The notes beneath the pieces are model-generated. The model was given only the letters and a program-made list of their open reading frames with translations. It searched no databases and was not told the origin of the DNA. A stretch of 64,000 nucleotides of DNA from Halopiger xanaduensis SH-6 (GTDB lineage: Archaea; Halobacteriota; Halobacteria; Halobacteriales; Natrialbaceae). The DNA lies in contig NC_015666.1 in assembly GCF_000217715.1 (NCBI RefSeq), forward strand, positions 3,546,270-3,610,269. The letters are read 5' to 3'. Of this stretch, positions 1-8,530 are shown piece after piece. Position numbers and translations under genes: made by a program. Position 1 is the first letter of the stretch. Each line of letters starts with the position of its first letter.

Positions 1-937
1 CGACGATCAGGACGGCGTCGTCGATCGGCCGCGGTCCGTCGTTCGCGATTTCGCCGGTAATCTCTCCCTCGTACCCGACCGAGAGGGTGTCCTCGAGAGT
101 GTCGATCGAGAAAGTCTGTTCGGGACCCGGGGTGAGGGTCGTGATTTCGGCCGGGGCCTCTCGTTCGATACCCGCGGTATCGCGGTACGTAAAGCCGACT
201 TCGATCGGTTTCTCGCCGGCGCTTAGCGATTCGGCGAGCGTCACGTCGACGGTCGTCGTCGTCGACTCTCCCGGTTCGAGGTCGCCGATCGCTTCTTCCG
301 CCGGCGCCTCAGCGGTGGCGCCGTCGACCGTAATGCCGGTGCCACCCGCGATGGTCGCTCGAGTTTCGTTCGCGCGCTCGGTTCCCGTATTGGTAATCTC
401 GAGCATTGCTTCGCCGCTCGCTCCGGGCTCAACGTCGCTTTTGACGGTATCTACGTCGAACCGCGGTTCATCGGGCACAACGAGTGTGACATCGTATTTT
501 TTGGTTTCAGTCTTCCGTTCCATGCTGGAAATCCGGTTCCAGTGGGAGTACCGAACTCGGACCGTCACCTCGTACTTTCCGGGTTCGACGTCGTCCGGTA
601 CTTCGATCCGCTGTGGGACCTCGACCATCTGGCCGTCCTGTATCGGGCCGACTGGTGTCTCGCCCGACTTCACCTCGAACGGACCGGTGTCCTCGAGTTC
701 GACGGTGACGCCGTTCGCCGTCAACATCTGCGAGTTACTTCCGGCTTTCAGTTCCGCGTCGTTCTTGATCTTGAGATTGATGCTGTTCTCGGTTCCCGGC
801 TGCACCTCATTATCCGGTGCGTACACCGAGAGGTTCGGCTTGCCAACTTCGGCCGCACTGACCATCGTTGGAAGTCCCATTCCAGCGATTACGAGCGCAA
901 CTACGACCAAAACGGCCCCCTGTTTTCGATCAGTCAT
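1..937 (-). CDS. CARDB/S-layer-type exported protein (COG1361-like), 3' end outside the window
   Basis: The reading frame runs from an ATG at 937 down to the window edge without a stop, so at least 312 residues are present and the C-terminus is missing. It begins MTDRKQGAVLVVVALV, a short basic head followed by a hydrophobic segment ending near residue 29 (signal peptide). The rest is a chain of beta-rich modules with phrases such as ELKAGSNSQ, VPDDVEPGKYEVTVRV, VEPGASGEAMLEITNTG and DLEPGESTTTTVDVTL. These are typical of CARDB/NEW3 extracellular domains in haloarchaeal COG1361 proteins. In other haloarchaea such proteins often precede an RND/MMPL-type permease, which would lie outside this window (inference). 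No enzymatic motif is visible. The box A-like ATAATA on the minus strand near 993-1000 would give a leader of roughly 30 nt. Confidence 0.75.
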   Translation of the reverse strand, partial: MTDRKQGAVLVVVALVIAGMGLPTMVSAAEVGKPNLSVYAPDNEVQPGTENSINLKIKNDAELKAGSNSQMLTANGVTVELEDTGPFEVKSGETPVGPIQDGQMVEVPQRIEVPDDVEPGKYEVTVRVRYSHWNRISSMERKTETKKYDVTLVVPDEPRFDVDTVKSDVEPGASGEAMLEITNTGTERANETRATIAGGTGITVDGATAEAPAEEAIGDLEPGESTTTTVDVTLAESLSAGEKPIEVGFTYRDTAGIEREAPAEITTLTPGPEQTFSIDTLEDTLSVGYEGEITGEIANDGPRPIDDAVLIV

Positions 938-1520
938 CGTTCCTCGGAACACCCTCGTTTGAACGGACGCTCCGCCACGAACCGATCAAGTGATTATTAT
1001 GTAACAAGTTATGTCGATTCATCGTCCCGTAACTACTCATTGCTCGATATCTCGACGCGTCGGATATAATGGTTTTGATTGAACGTTCAATCACATCGAA
1101 CTGCGATAGTTAGGAGAGGACCCTCTATGAAACCAACATGGCTCTGGAATCCATAATCGGAATCCGCTACTCGGAGAAACACTGCGCTCGAGCTATCTGT
1201 GGCCGTTAATTCGTTCAATGACCCGACGGAATTCGCGAGGAAATTTCTGTGCCACTGCTGGCGCACTCTCAAACACAGCTATGCTGAGTTGACGATCAGC
1301 ACCCTGTTCACTCTGATCAAGCTACGCGCAGGCGAGCCACGACGATAACTACCGCGAAATCTTCACCCGGAGCGGTCGCTTCTTTCAAAATCACATCGCA
1401 GGGTTGATCGACGCTAGGTTCGAGGCCGACAAGTTTCGGAATTTCGACGGTGAAACTGCTGTAAAACGACGATGCGTTCCGGAAGAGCAATTCCAACGAA
1501 ACCGAACTGAAGTGCCTTCC
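938..1520. other. Intergenic stretch of about 580 bp, no convincing gene
   Basis: I see no credible coding sequence here. A 61-codon minus-strand frame (1087-1272) has unremarkable composition and no recognisable family. The AT-rich part (about 985-1095) holds a minus-strand box A for the exported protein gene, a plus-strand GATATAATG element at about 1062-1070 and the perfect palindrome annotated separately. The block from 1100 to 1500 may be decayed sequence. Confidence 0.5.
1076..1093. promoter_or_regulatory. Perfect 18-bp palindrome, candidate operator
   Basis: TGATTGAACGTTCAATCA reads identically on both strands. It lies about 5 bp downstream of a plus-strand box A-like element (1062-1070) and about 140 bp upstream of the exported protein gene. 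A 9+9 perfect dyad next to a promoter is the form expected for a dimeric repressor such as a TetR-family protein. The identity of the repressor is inference, and no regulator gene is adjacent inside the window. Confidence 0.5.
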
Positions 1521-2843
1521 TTAGTCGTCGGCTGCAGCCGCTTCCGCCTCGCCCGTCGCTTCGGCTCGCTCGAGGTCTTCCAGATACTCGTCGGCGTCCA
1601 GCGCAGCCTTCGAGCCCATACCGGCAGCCGTCACCGCCTGCTGGTAGTGGTAGTCGACGACGTCGCCGGCGCCGAAGATGCCGGGGACGTGGGTCTCGGT
1701 CTGGCCGCCGCCGGTACCCCCCTGCGTTTCGAGGTAGCCGTCGTCGTCGAGTTTGACGCCGGTGTCCTCGAGGTACGACGTGTTCGGCGTGTGGCCGATC
1801 GCGTAGAAGACGGCGCCGACATCGAAGTCGAACTCCTCGGTTTCGGGATCGTCGAGCCGGTCGGTCGGGTGGCCCTTATCGTTCTGGACGAGGGTAACGT
1901 GGTCGACGCCCTCCTCCTGGGAGCCGTGGATCTCCACGAGTTCGGTGTTTTTCATGATCTCGATGTCGCCTTCCTCGACCTTCTCGTGGACGCGGTCGAC
2001 CCAGTAGTCCTCGGCGCGGAACTCCTCGCGGCGGTGGGCGATGTAGACCGTGTCGGCGAACTTCGTGAGGAAGGTAGCTTCCTCCATCGCGGCGTCGCCG
2101 CCGCCGACGACGAGCATGTCCTCGCCGCGGAAGAAGGCGCCGTCGCAGGTCGCACAGGTCGAGAGCCCGTAGCCCATGAGTTCGTCCTCGCCGGGGATAC
2201 CGAGCGTCCGTGCGCTGGCGCCCGAGGCGGCGATGACGGCGTCGGCGGTGTAGACGTCGCCGTTGGTGAGTTCGACGCGGAACGGGCGCTGGGAGTCGTC
2301 GACCGACTCGATGATGCCGTTTTTCAGGTCGGCGCCGAACTGCCGGGCCTGCTCTTTCATGTTGTTCACGAGCTCCGACCCGTTGATGCCGTCGGGGAAG
2401 CCGGGGTAGTTCGCGACGTCCGTGGTGAGGGTAAGCTGGCCCCCGGGTTCGTCGCCCTCGATGACCAGCGGCTCGTTGTTCGAGCGACCGGCGTAGATCG
2501 CAGCAGTGAGTCCCGAGATGCCGGTGCCGGCGATGATGAGCTTGCGGTGTTCGACGATTTCGTCCTCGTTGTCGTCTGCAATGCCCAACTTCTCGTCGAG
2601 TTCGCCCGTCTCCTCGAGCGCGCTGGTGTCGTCCCAGCCGCCGATCAGTTCGTCGTCGATGAAGACCTCGGGTGCGGTCTTGCGGCCGTCGGCGCGCTCG
2701 ACCATCTCCTCGAAGAGGTCGTCGTCGCCGGTGACGTTGTACGTCTCGTACTCGATGCCCTTGCTGTCGAAGAGGTCCTTGGCCTTCTCGCAGTACGGGC
2801 AGTCTTCCTTCGTATAGATCTCTACGCGAGGCTGCTCGCTCAT
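1521..2843 (-). CDS. Glutaredoxin-thioredoxin reductase fusion flavoprotein
   Basis: The 440-residue protein joins two redox modules. Residues 1-90 are a glutaredoxin/NrdH-like domain with CPYC at 15-18 and a TAP-like turn at 56-58. From about residue 100 there is a complete thioredoxin reductase. It has the FAD motif GTGISG (106-111), redox-active CATC (230-233), the NADPH motif GGGDAA (247-252) and HRREEFRA (270-277). A C-terminal GIFGAGDV closes the FAD site. Low-molecular-weight TrxB proteins are usually 310-350 residues, so the N-terminal domain explains the excess. The likely role is passing NAD(P)H electrons through FAD and CATC to disulfides, with the fused CPYC as built-in acceptor. 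Haloarchaea use gamma-glutamylcysteine rather than glutathione, so the glutaredoxin partner is uncertain. A GTTTAGG box A about 28 bp before the ATG suggests its own leaderless promoter. Confidence 0.9.
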   Translation of the reverse strand: MSEQPRVEIYTKEDCPYCEKAKDLFDSKGIEYETYNVTGDDDLFEEMVERADGRKTAPEVFIDDELIGGWDDTSALEETGELDEKLGIADDNEDEIVEHRKLIIAGTGISGLTAAIYAGRSNNEPLVIEGDEPGGQLTLTTDVANYPGFPDGINGSELVNNMKEQARQFGADLKNGIIESVDDSQRPFRVELTNGDVYTADAVIAASGASARTLGIPGEDELMGYGLSTCATCDGAFFRGEDMLVVGGGDAAMEEATFLTKFADTVYIAHRREEFRAEDYWVDRVHEKVEEGDIEIMKNTELVEIHGSQEEGVDHVTLVQNDKGHPTDRLDDPETEEFDFDVGAVFYAIGHTPNTSYLEDTGVKLDDDGYLETQGGTGGGQTETHVPGIFGAGDVVDYHYQQAVTAAGMGSKAALDADEYLEDLERAEATGEAEAAAADD

Positions 2844-2903
2844 GCGCGATAATTGGGATACTGGGCCTAAACCCCTTGCGTTCTCAGCAATACCGAGCGG
2901 CGC

Positions 2904-4241
2904 CTACGACGCGCCCCCGCGGTCGTCCCCGGCGGTCGACCGGTCCACGAACTCGACGGCGACGGCCACATTTTGGCCCGTCTGTGCCTCGAGCCGAGCC
3001 TCGAGATCCGAGGCGAGAGCGGGATAGGGTGCGTCGGCGGGTCGCTGGACGACGACCGTGACCGACGTCTCGTCGGCGACGAGTCCGCCGTCGTGGAAGT
3101 CGGTCTGCACGTCCGCCAGCGTCAGTTCCTCGTAGGGTTCTTCCTCGAGGACGGTCCGAACTTCGTCGTTAACGTCGCTCTGGAAGGAAACGTGTGTTCC
3201 GAGCACGAACCCGGCGCCGGCGAGGACGAGTAGTCCGCAGGTGAGGACGACGGCGAGCGTACTCATCCGCCCGCCGGAGACGTTGCCGCGAATCGTCCCG
3301 GGCGTCCAGCTGTCGGGCCGGTAGCCGAGGTACCAGAACACGACGAGGCCGGCCAGCGGGATCGACGTGGCGTTGACCGCGACGAGGGTCGCCGCGCCGA
3401 GCGCGACCGACGCGTTCCCCCAGGCGAGGCCGATGCCGACCGCCGCGGCGGCCGGCATGAGCGCGACGGCGATCATCACGCCGACCAGCGAGACGGGGAT
3501 CGCCGTCGCGAGGCCGAACGCCCCCGCGGCACCCGCACAGATCCCGACGACGATCGCCAGCGGTCCCGGCGAGATGCGGTTCTGGACCTGTACGATGGCG
3601 GTAATGTCGATCGTCGAGGGGACGAACCCGCCCGAGCGGATCAGCCAGGCGAACGCGAACGCGCCGGCGATCGCCACGACCAAGCCGCTGACCAGCGCGA
3701 ACAGGCCGTCGACGACCATCTTCCGATCGTCGAGGACGAGGCCGACCGTACCGGTCAGCGCGGCGCTGACCTGCGGGGCGATCACCATCGAGCCGACGAC
3801 GATCGCCGGCGAGTCGAGCAGGAGGCCGGCGGTCGCGACGAGCGCGCTCAGCACGGTCATCGCGTAGTAGGTGAGCCGCCCCGGCGTCATGTTCAGCGCC
3901 CGCGAGCGGATCTCCTCGCGGGCGATGCTGTCGTCCTCCTCCTGGCCGTTGACGTACCGGTCCTCGAGGTCGTCGATCCGGGGCGTTCGCGCCGTCTCGA
4001 TCGAGGAGACGACGACGAAGTCGTCGTCGATGCCGACGTCGCGCAGCGAGGACAGGACGTGCTCGACCGCCTGGGGCGGCACGGGGAAGCTGACGAGTTC
4101 GCCGTCGGTCCCTTCGCCGTTCTCGACGGTCCGGACGTAGTCGATGTTCTCCGTTTCGAGCACGTCCAGCGCCTCTTCGCGCTTGTCGTCGGGCACGAAC
4201 ACCTCGATCAGTCGCACGCTCGTCTCCTCGACGACCTGCAT
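2904..4241 (-). CDS. DUF389 / TIGR00341 family membrane protein
   Basis: The 445-residue protein has a soluble N-terminal domain (about 1-130, beginning MQVVEETSVRLIEVFVPDD) followed by a hydrophobic core of several membrane spans (about 150-370) and a soluble C-terminal tail. The conserved core phrases SPAIVVGSMVIAPQ and ALMPAAAAVGIGLAWG are hallmarks of the DUF389/TIGR00341 family. Its function is unknown. The frame is open upstream to 4331, but the first 30 codons do not resemble the family, so the internal ATG at 4241 is preferred. It is followed after 62 bp by the glutaredoxin-TrxR gene on the same strand. Confidence 0.85.
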   Translation of the reverse strand: MQVVEETSVRLIEVFVPDDKREEALDVLETENIDYVRTVENGEGTDGELVSFPVPPQAVEHVLSSLRDVGIDDDFVVVSSIETARTPRIDDLEDRYVNGQEEDDSIAREEIRSRALNMTPGRLTYYAMTVLSALVATAGLLLDSPAIVVGSMVIAPQVSAALTGTVGLVLDDRKMVVDGLFALVSGLVVAIAGAFAFAWLIRSGGFVPSTIDITAIVQVQNRISPGPLAIVVGICAGAAGAFGLATAIPVSLVGVMIAVALMPAAAAVGIGLAWGNASVALGAATLVAVNATSIPLAGLVVFWYLGYRPDSWTPGTIRGNVSGGRMSTLAVVLTCGLLVLAGAGFVLGTHVSFQSDVNDEVRTVLEEEPYEELTLADVQTDFHDGGLVADETSVTVVVQRPADAPYPALASDLEARLEAQTGQNVAVAVEFVDRSTAGDDRGGAS

Positions 4242-4364
4242 GAAGCCTATTCGGTCGTTACCGTCGGTATCGAGAGCGTACACCCGAGGCCCAACCCAAC
4301 CGGCGCACTTGCGTGACGTGTGACGACGCACTTACGGCGATCCCGAGCAACCCTCGACTAGAGC

Positions 4365-4652
4365 ATGCCCGCCGATCTCGAGGAGAAGACCGACCGTTAC
4401 GGGGAGCTACTCGCCGAGGCGCTCGCGGAAGCGACGATCGCGCCGCCCGAGGGAACGCCGATGGCCGAGGCCGCCGCGGAGTGTTACGAGATGGCCGAAT
4501 CCTACCTCGAGGACGGCCGTCACTTCCGCGACCACGACGATCCGGTCAACGCGCTGGCCTCCTTTTCCTACGGGCACGCGTGGCTCGACGCGGGCGCGCG
4601 CGTCGGACTGTTCGACGTGCCGACGGAGGGGCACCTGTTTACCGTCGAGTAG
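4365..4652 (+). CDS. DUF357 family protein
   Basis: A small acidic helical protein of 95 residues. The pattern MAESYLEDGRHF..DDPVNALASFSYGHAWLDAG is characteristic of archaeal DUF357, a helical repeat-like family of unknown function. The gene is divergent from the DUF389 gene. A CACTTACGG box A-like element lies about 30 bp before the ATG. Confidence 0.8.
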   Translation: MPADLEEKTDRYGELLAEALAEATIAPPEGTPMAEAAAECYEMAESYLEDGRHFRDHDDPVNALASFSYGHAWLDAGARVGLFDVPTEGHLFTVE

Positions 4653-4715
4653 CGCGCCCGTCGTCGGCTGAAAAATCAGTCGCGAATCGAGGAGAGGGGC
4701 CTGCGATGTCGGCCG

Positions 4716-5453
4716 TTAGGGCAGCCGAACCGTATTCTCGAGCGTTCCCACACCCTCAACCTCGATCTCGACGGTGTCGCCGTCCTCGAGCGGGCCGACG
4801 CCCTCGGGCGTCCCGGTCGCGATGACGTCGCCGGGCTCCAGGGTGAGGTAGGTGGTGATCTCCGCGATCAGTTCGGAGATCGGGAAGATGAGCTGTTCGC
4901 GGGTGCCGTCCTGGCGCAGGTCGCCGTTGACGCGGGACTGAACCGACGCGTCCTCGGGCACCTCGTCGGGGGTCGCGAGCACCGGCCCGAGCGGCGCGGC
5001 GCCGTCGAAGGCCTTCCCGCGGACCCAGTTCTGCTCTTTCTCCTGGTCGTCGCGGTTCGAGATGTCGTTGACGCAGGTGAAGCCCTCGACGACGTCCATC
5101 GCGTCGGAGACGGGGACGTGGCGACACTGCTCGCCGATGACGACGCCGAGTTCGGCCTCGTAGTCGATCCGCTCTTTGCCGGCCGGTGCCGTGATCGTGT
5201 CGCCGTGACTCGCCACCGCGTTCGGCGGCTTCAGGAACAGCAGCGGCCGGTCCGGCACGTCGTTGCCCATCTCGTCGGCGTGGTCGGCGTAGTTGCGACC
5301 GATACAGACGATCTTCGACGGCTCCGACGGCGGGAGCACGTCGATTTCGTCGTCGTCGAGACTGTACGTCGCGTTGCCGAAGCGGACGCGATCGTCCTCG
5401 AGGCGGCCGCGCCGAACCGCGCCGGCCGGATCGCGGAAGCGGACGTATTTCAT
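4716..5453 (-). CDS. Fumarylacetoacetate hydrolase family protein
   Basis: The 245-residue protein starts MKYVRFRDPAG at 5453; the frame upstream of it lacks family features. It has the FAH fold signature IVCIGRNYADHADEMG followed by RPLLFLKPPNAV, a YEAELGVVIG metal-binding segment and the C-terminal LEPGDVIATGTPEGVGPLEDGD. Family members cleave or decarboxylate 2-hydroxy-dienoate and acylpyruvate-type substrates with a divalent metal. The exact substrate cannot be read from sequence. Aromatic or acylpyruvate degradation is possible. Confidence 0.88.
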   Translation of the reverse strand: MKYVRFRDPAGAVRRGRLEDDRVRFGNATYSLDDDEIDVLPPSEPSKIVCIGRNYADHADEMGNDVPDRPLLFLKPPNAVASHGDTITAPAGKERIDYEAELGVVIGEQCRHVPVSDAMDVVEGFTCVNDISNRDDQEKEQNWVRGKAFDGAAPLGPVLATPDEVPEDASVQSRVNGDLRQDGTREQLIFPISELIAEITTYLTLEPGDVIATGTPEGVGPLEDGDTVEIEVEGVGTLENTVRLP

Positions 5454-5701
5454 GATCGACGATTGTATCGGCGGGAGGAAAAACCTTGAGATGTCGGCTG
5501 CGTTCGCAGGCGAGTCCCGACGTTCGTCACCGCATCGGGAACAGCGACGTCGGATTTCGAATTTCTCCGTTGCCATCCGACTACCCGTCCGTCTCGAGTG
5601 CGTCGAACGCCTCGCGGACGCGTTCGACCGCGCTGTCGGACCGGCGTTCAATCCAACTGAGTGTGCGTCAGTAACTGCCACTGCGACTTCGGAACGGAAC
5701 G

Positions 5702-5709
5702 CTTTTTAC
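5702..5709 (+). promoter_or_regulatory. Box A of the tRNA-Glu gene
   Basis: CTTTTTAC lies about 30-36 bp before the first tRNA base, the expected position of an archaeal TATA-like element. Confidence 0.5.
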
Positions 5710-5737
5710 TAGCCCTCCGCAACGATTGGATGCGCAC

Positions 5738-5812
5738 GCTCCGTTGGTGTAGTCCGGCCAATCATTTCGGCCTTTCGAGCCGATGACCTGGGTTCAAATC
5801 CCAGACGGAGCA
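5738..5812 (+). tRNA. tRNA-Glu (anticodon UUC)
   Basis: A full cloverleaf can be drawn by eye. The acceptor stem GCTCCGT pairs with ACGGAGC and is followed by discriminator A at 5812. The anticodon stem TCGGC/GCCGA encloses the loop CTTTCGA with anticodon TTC at 5774-5776. The T arm is CTGGG TTCAAAT CCCAG. No intron is present and the terminal CCA is not encoded. The gene stands alone. Confidence 0.95.
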
Positions 5813-5981
5813 CTCCTTCGATTCTATCGTCGCCGAGTAACGAGAACCTACACTCGAGTTTCGAGCGTCTCGAGTCGAGGTTTTGTGACCGTAAATAGCG
5901 TCGCTTCGAAAGTGCATCATTCGTTGATAGAGAAACTCATCGGCCCTATACTAACCGTCCTTGTGTGATCCGGGTGTGTGC

Positions 5982-5989
5982 TTTTATAC
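5982..5989 (+). promoter_or_regulatory. Box A of the 44-residue CHH protein gene
   Basis: TTTTATAC is centred about 27-30 bp before the ATG at 6014, which fits a leaderless transcript and supports the small gene downstream. Confidence 0.6.
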
Positions 5990-6013
5990 TGCAGCGCGCT
6001 ACCGTCGCATGCT

Positions 6014-6148
6014 ATGTGCCACCATTTCCGACCCGTCGAAGAACTGAGCGAGGCGGAGCGCGAGGAACTCCTCGAGGAACACGACGAGGACGAACTGCGC
6101 GCCGAACACACCGACGACGAACTCGAGGAACTCGGCGTGACGGCGTAA
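6014..6148 (+). CDS. Small acidic protein starting with a Cys-His-His motif
   Basis: A 44-residue frame begins MCHHFRPVEELSEAE and continues as a charged helix rich in Glu and Asp with repeated EELLEEH / DDELEEL patterns. The acidic composition, codon use like neighbouring genes and a good box A at leaderless distance support a real gene. The CHH at residues 2-4 could bind a metal, but this is inference. An out-of-frame ATG at 6009 opens only a very short frame. No family name is assigned. Confidence 0.6.
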   Translation: MCHHFRPVEELSEAEREELLEEHDEDELRAEHTDDELEELGVTA

Positions 6149-6182
6149 TCGGGGTCGACGCACCGATATCCGTCACTCGCGG

Positions 6183-6195
6183 TCAGTCCTTTTTA
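6183..6195 (+). terminator. T-rich tract between convergent genes
   Basis: CAGTCCTTTTTAG follows the small CHH gene by about 40 bp, just before the end of the convergent HTH-TOBE gene. Oligo-T tracts terminate archaeal RNA polymerase, so it is a plausible terminator for the small gene. Confidence 0.35.
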
Positions 6196-6226
6196 GAAGT
6201 GCGAAGTGAGCGGTTCTCGATCCCGA

Positions 6227-6967
6227 TTACGACGACTGATCGGCGTCGACGTCGATCGCGCGTGCGGCCGTCGCCTTGAACGACGCCGTGATCGCACGGC
6301 CCGGTTCCAGCGCTAACCGGTCCACGCTGGCGTTCGTGACCAGCGCCTCGAGCACCGGTTCGCTCGGGTCCGGCTCGCCGGCCGAATCGCCGGCCTCGCC
6401 CTCGAGGTCGATCGTCACCCGGCTGATCGCGTCGCCCGGCTCGAGTCGCGCGACGGTTCCCCGGAACTGGTTCCGGAGGCTGGTGCCGTCCGCTCGCGGC
6501 GTTTCGTCGGGATCGGTCAGGACGACGGCGTCGGACCGGACGGTGAGCTGGACGTCGCTCGCGCCCTCGGGTGCGAGCGCCACGATCGGCCCGACCGCCG
6601 TCTCGACGGTCGCGAGTTCGCCGGTTCGGTCCCGGACGGTCCCGGCGAAGACGGATTCGGTCACCCGCGCGACGCCGTCGAGGGCGGCGTCGTGGCGGTC
6701 GAACTGCCGGCGAAGGTCGCGGGCCGTCTCGGTGAGTTCGGTTCCGCCGCCGCCGCTGCCGCCGCGTTTCCGTTCCGTAATCTGACCGACGGCCCCCTCG
6801 ATCTCGACGACGCGGTTCTGGAGGCGCGCGTAGGACCGTCCCAGTTCGTCGGCCGCGCGGTGCATCGAGCCGTACCGCTCGATCGCGTCGAGCATCTCGA
6901 TGTCGCGGCGGTCGATCGTGACGTCGTCGACCGCGAGCTTCGTGGTGTATTCCCGTTCGATCGTCAT
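6227..6967 (-). CDS. ModE-like HTH-TOBE transcriptional regulator (molybdate/tungstate-responsive)
   Basis: 246 residues. Residues about 20-95 form a LysR/ModE-like winged HTH (RDIEMLDAIERYGSMHRAAD, then LGRSYARLQNRV). The region from about 105 contains TOBE/Mop-type oxyanion-binding beta segments, including NQFRGTVARLEPGDAISRVTI and ALVTNASVDRLALEPGRAI. In bacterial ModE these domains bind molybdate or tungstate and control uptake genes. The gene lies 70 bp after the tungstate ABC ATPase gene on the same strand, so it is probably the last gene of the tup operon and its local regulator. Confidence 0.85.
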   Translation of the reverse strand: MTIEREYTTKLAVDDVTIDRRDIEMLDAIERYGSMHRAADELGRSYARLQNRVVEIEGAVGQITERKRGGSGGGGTELTETARDLRRQFDRHDAALDGVARVTESVFAGTVRDRTGELATVETAVGPIVALAPEGASDVQLTVRSDAVVLTDPDETPRADGTSLRNQFRGTVARLEPGDAISRVTIDLEGEAGDSAGEPDPSEPVLEALVTNASVDRLALEPGRAITASFKATAARAIDVDADQSS

Positions 6968-7037
6968 CGTCGGTCGTCAGTCGTCCGTCGTGGATATCGG
7001 TCGCCCAAACCCAAAGTCCGCTGTCGCCGCAGTTTCC

Positions 7038-7805
7038 TCAGTATATCAGCTCTCCCTCGATAAATTTCCGGGTTCTGTCGTCGTCCGGCGCGTCGAACAC
7101 CCGCTCCGTCGGCCCGACTTCGATGATGCCGTCGCCGAGCAACACCGCGACGCGATCGGCGATCCGCTCGGCCTGATGCATGTCGTGGGTCGCGATCGCG
7201 ACGCCGATTCCCTGCGATCGCGCCTCGAGGACAGCGTCTTCGATCACCGCGGTGTTGCGCGGGTCGAGGTCCGACGTGGGCTCGTCGAGCAGGAGGACGT
7301 CGGGATCGTACGCGAGCGCGCGGGCGAACGCGACCCGCTGGGCCTCCCCGCCGGAGAGCGAGGCCGCGTTCTGGTCGGCCTTCTCGGCGAGGCCGACGGT
7401 CTCGAGCGCGTCGATCGCGTCCCCGGTGCCGTTTTGCTTCCCGACGAGGCTCGCGAACTCGTGCTGCAGCCGTTCGGGCCACGACTGCCGGACCCGCAGC
7501 CCGTACTCGGCGTTGCGCCGGACGCTCGCGTCGAAGAGGCTCGCCTCCTGAAAGACCATGCCGATCCGACGGCGGTACTCGAGGCGCCGCTGCTCGGGCA
7601 GGTCCCAGACGTCGACGCCGCCGTACTCGACGGTCCCGCGGTCGGGTTCGTCGAACAGCGCGAGCAGGCGCAGCAGCGTCGACTTCCCGACGCCGGAGGG
7701 ACCGATGATCGAGACGACCTCGCCGGGCGTCACCGACAGGGAGACGTCCTCGAACACCGTTTCGTCCGCGTAGCCGTGGTGGACGTCCGTCGCGGCGAGG
7801 GTCAT
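7038..7805 (-). CDS. tupC: Tungstate ABC transporter ATP-binding protein
   Basis: 255 residues starting [14 protein letters not shown]. It has Walker A GPSGVGKS (35-42), Q-loop VFQEAS, the signature LSGGEAQR, Walker B VLLLDEPTSDLD and the switch histidine in IATHDMH. This ATPase energises the permease encoded immediately upstream. The start codon overlaps the permease stop by one base (TGATG), so the two are translationally coupled. The open frame continues far upstream out of phase with the permease gene, but that part is an arginine-rich shadow. Symbol assigned from operon context with a TupA-type binding protein. Confidence 0.9.
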   Translation of the reverse strand: MTLAATDVHHGYADETVFEDVSLSVTPGEVVSIIGPSGVGKSTLLRLLALFDEPDRGTVEYGGVDVWDLPEQRRLEYRRRIGMVFQEASLFDASVRRNAEYGLRVRQSWPERLQHEFASLVGKQNGTGDAIDALETVGLAEKADQNAASLSGGEAQRVAFARALAYDPDVLLLDEPTSDLDPRNTAVIEDAVLEARSQGIGVAIATHDMHQAERIADRVAVLLGDGIIEVGPTERVFDAPDDDRTRKFIEGELIY

Positions 7806-8524
7806 CAGTACCGCCCTCCCTCGTCGCTGCCCAGTCGCACCACGATCGCGTTGACGACCAGCACGAGGACGAGCAAGATCGCGCCCAGCACCATCGCCGT
7901 CTCGTAGCGCCCCTGCCGCGCCTCGAGCTGGATGGCGGTCGTGAGCGTTCGGGTCTTGGAGGTGCCGTCGGGACCGGCGATGTTGCCGCCGACGATGAGC
8001 ACGGAGCCGACCTCGCTGATCGCGCGGCCGAAGCCCGCGAGCACCGCCGTCGCGATCCCGTAGCGAGCCTCCTTGATCGTCACGAGCGCCACGTCCAGTC
8101 GCGTGCCGCCCATCGCGTAGGCCGCGTCGCGGACGTTCTGGTCGACGCTGCCGACCGCGGCGAGGCTGACGCCGGTGATGACCGGCGCCGCGAGCACGAA
8201 CTGCGACATGATCATCGCCTCGGGCGTGAAGATCAGTTCCAGCGACCCCAGCGGGCCCTGATTGGAGACCGTAAAGAGCACGACGAGCCCGACGACGACG
8301 CTCGGAAAGCCCATCCCGGTGTTGATGATCGACGTCACCAGTCGCTTCCCGGGGAAGTCCGTGAAGCCGACGACGAGCGCGATCGGGAGGCTGCACAGCG
8401 TGCTCAGCGCGACCGCGGCGACGCTCACGTACAGCGAGACGCGGATGATGCTCCGGACGTAGTTCCACTCGAAGGGGAAGTCCGCGAGCACGAGCGGGTC
8501 GGTGACGATGCTCTCGAGTAGCAT
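7805..8524 (-). CDS. tupB: Tungstate ABC transporter permease
   Basis: 239 residues with about five or six hydrophobic spans. It carries the binding-protein-dependent permease EAA-loop sequence ([23 protein letters not shown]) and then [19 protein letters not shown], highly typical of TupB/WtpB-type permeases. It is placed 6 bp after the binding-protein gene and overlaps the ATPase start. Confidence 0.92.
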   Translation of the reverse strand: MLLESIVTDPLVLADFPFEWNYVRSIIRVSLYVSVAAVALSTLCSLPIALVVGFTDFPGKRLVTSIINTGMGFPSVVVGLVVLFTVSNQGPLGSLELIFTPEAMIMSQFVLAAPVITGVSLAAVGSVDQNVRDAAYAMGGTRLDVALVTIKEARYGIATAVLAGFGRAISEVGSVLIVGGNIAGPDGTSKTRTLTTAIQLEARQGRYETAMVLGAILLVLVLVVNAIVVRLGSDEGGRY

Positions 8525-8530
8525 GTCGCG

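Noticed and set aside
1087-1272. 61-codon minus-strand frame in the first intergenic region
   Set aside because: No family signature, no convincing promoter and unremarkable composition.
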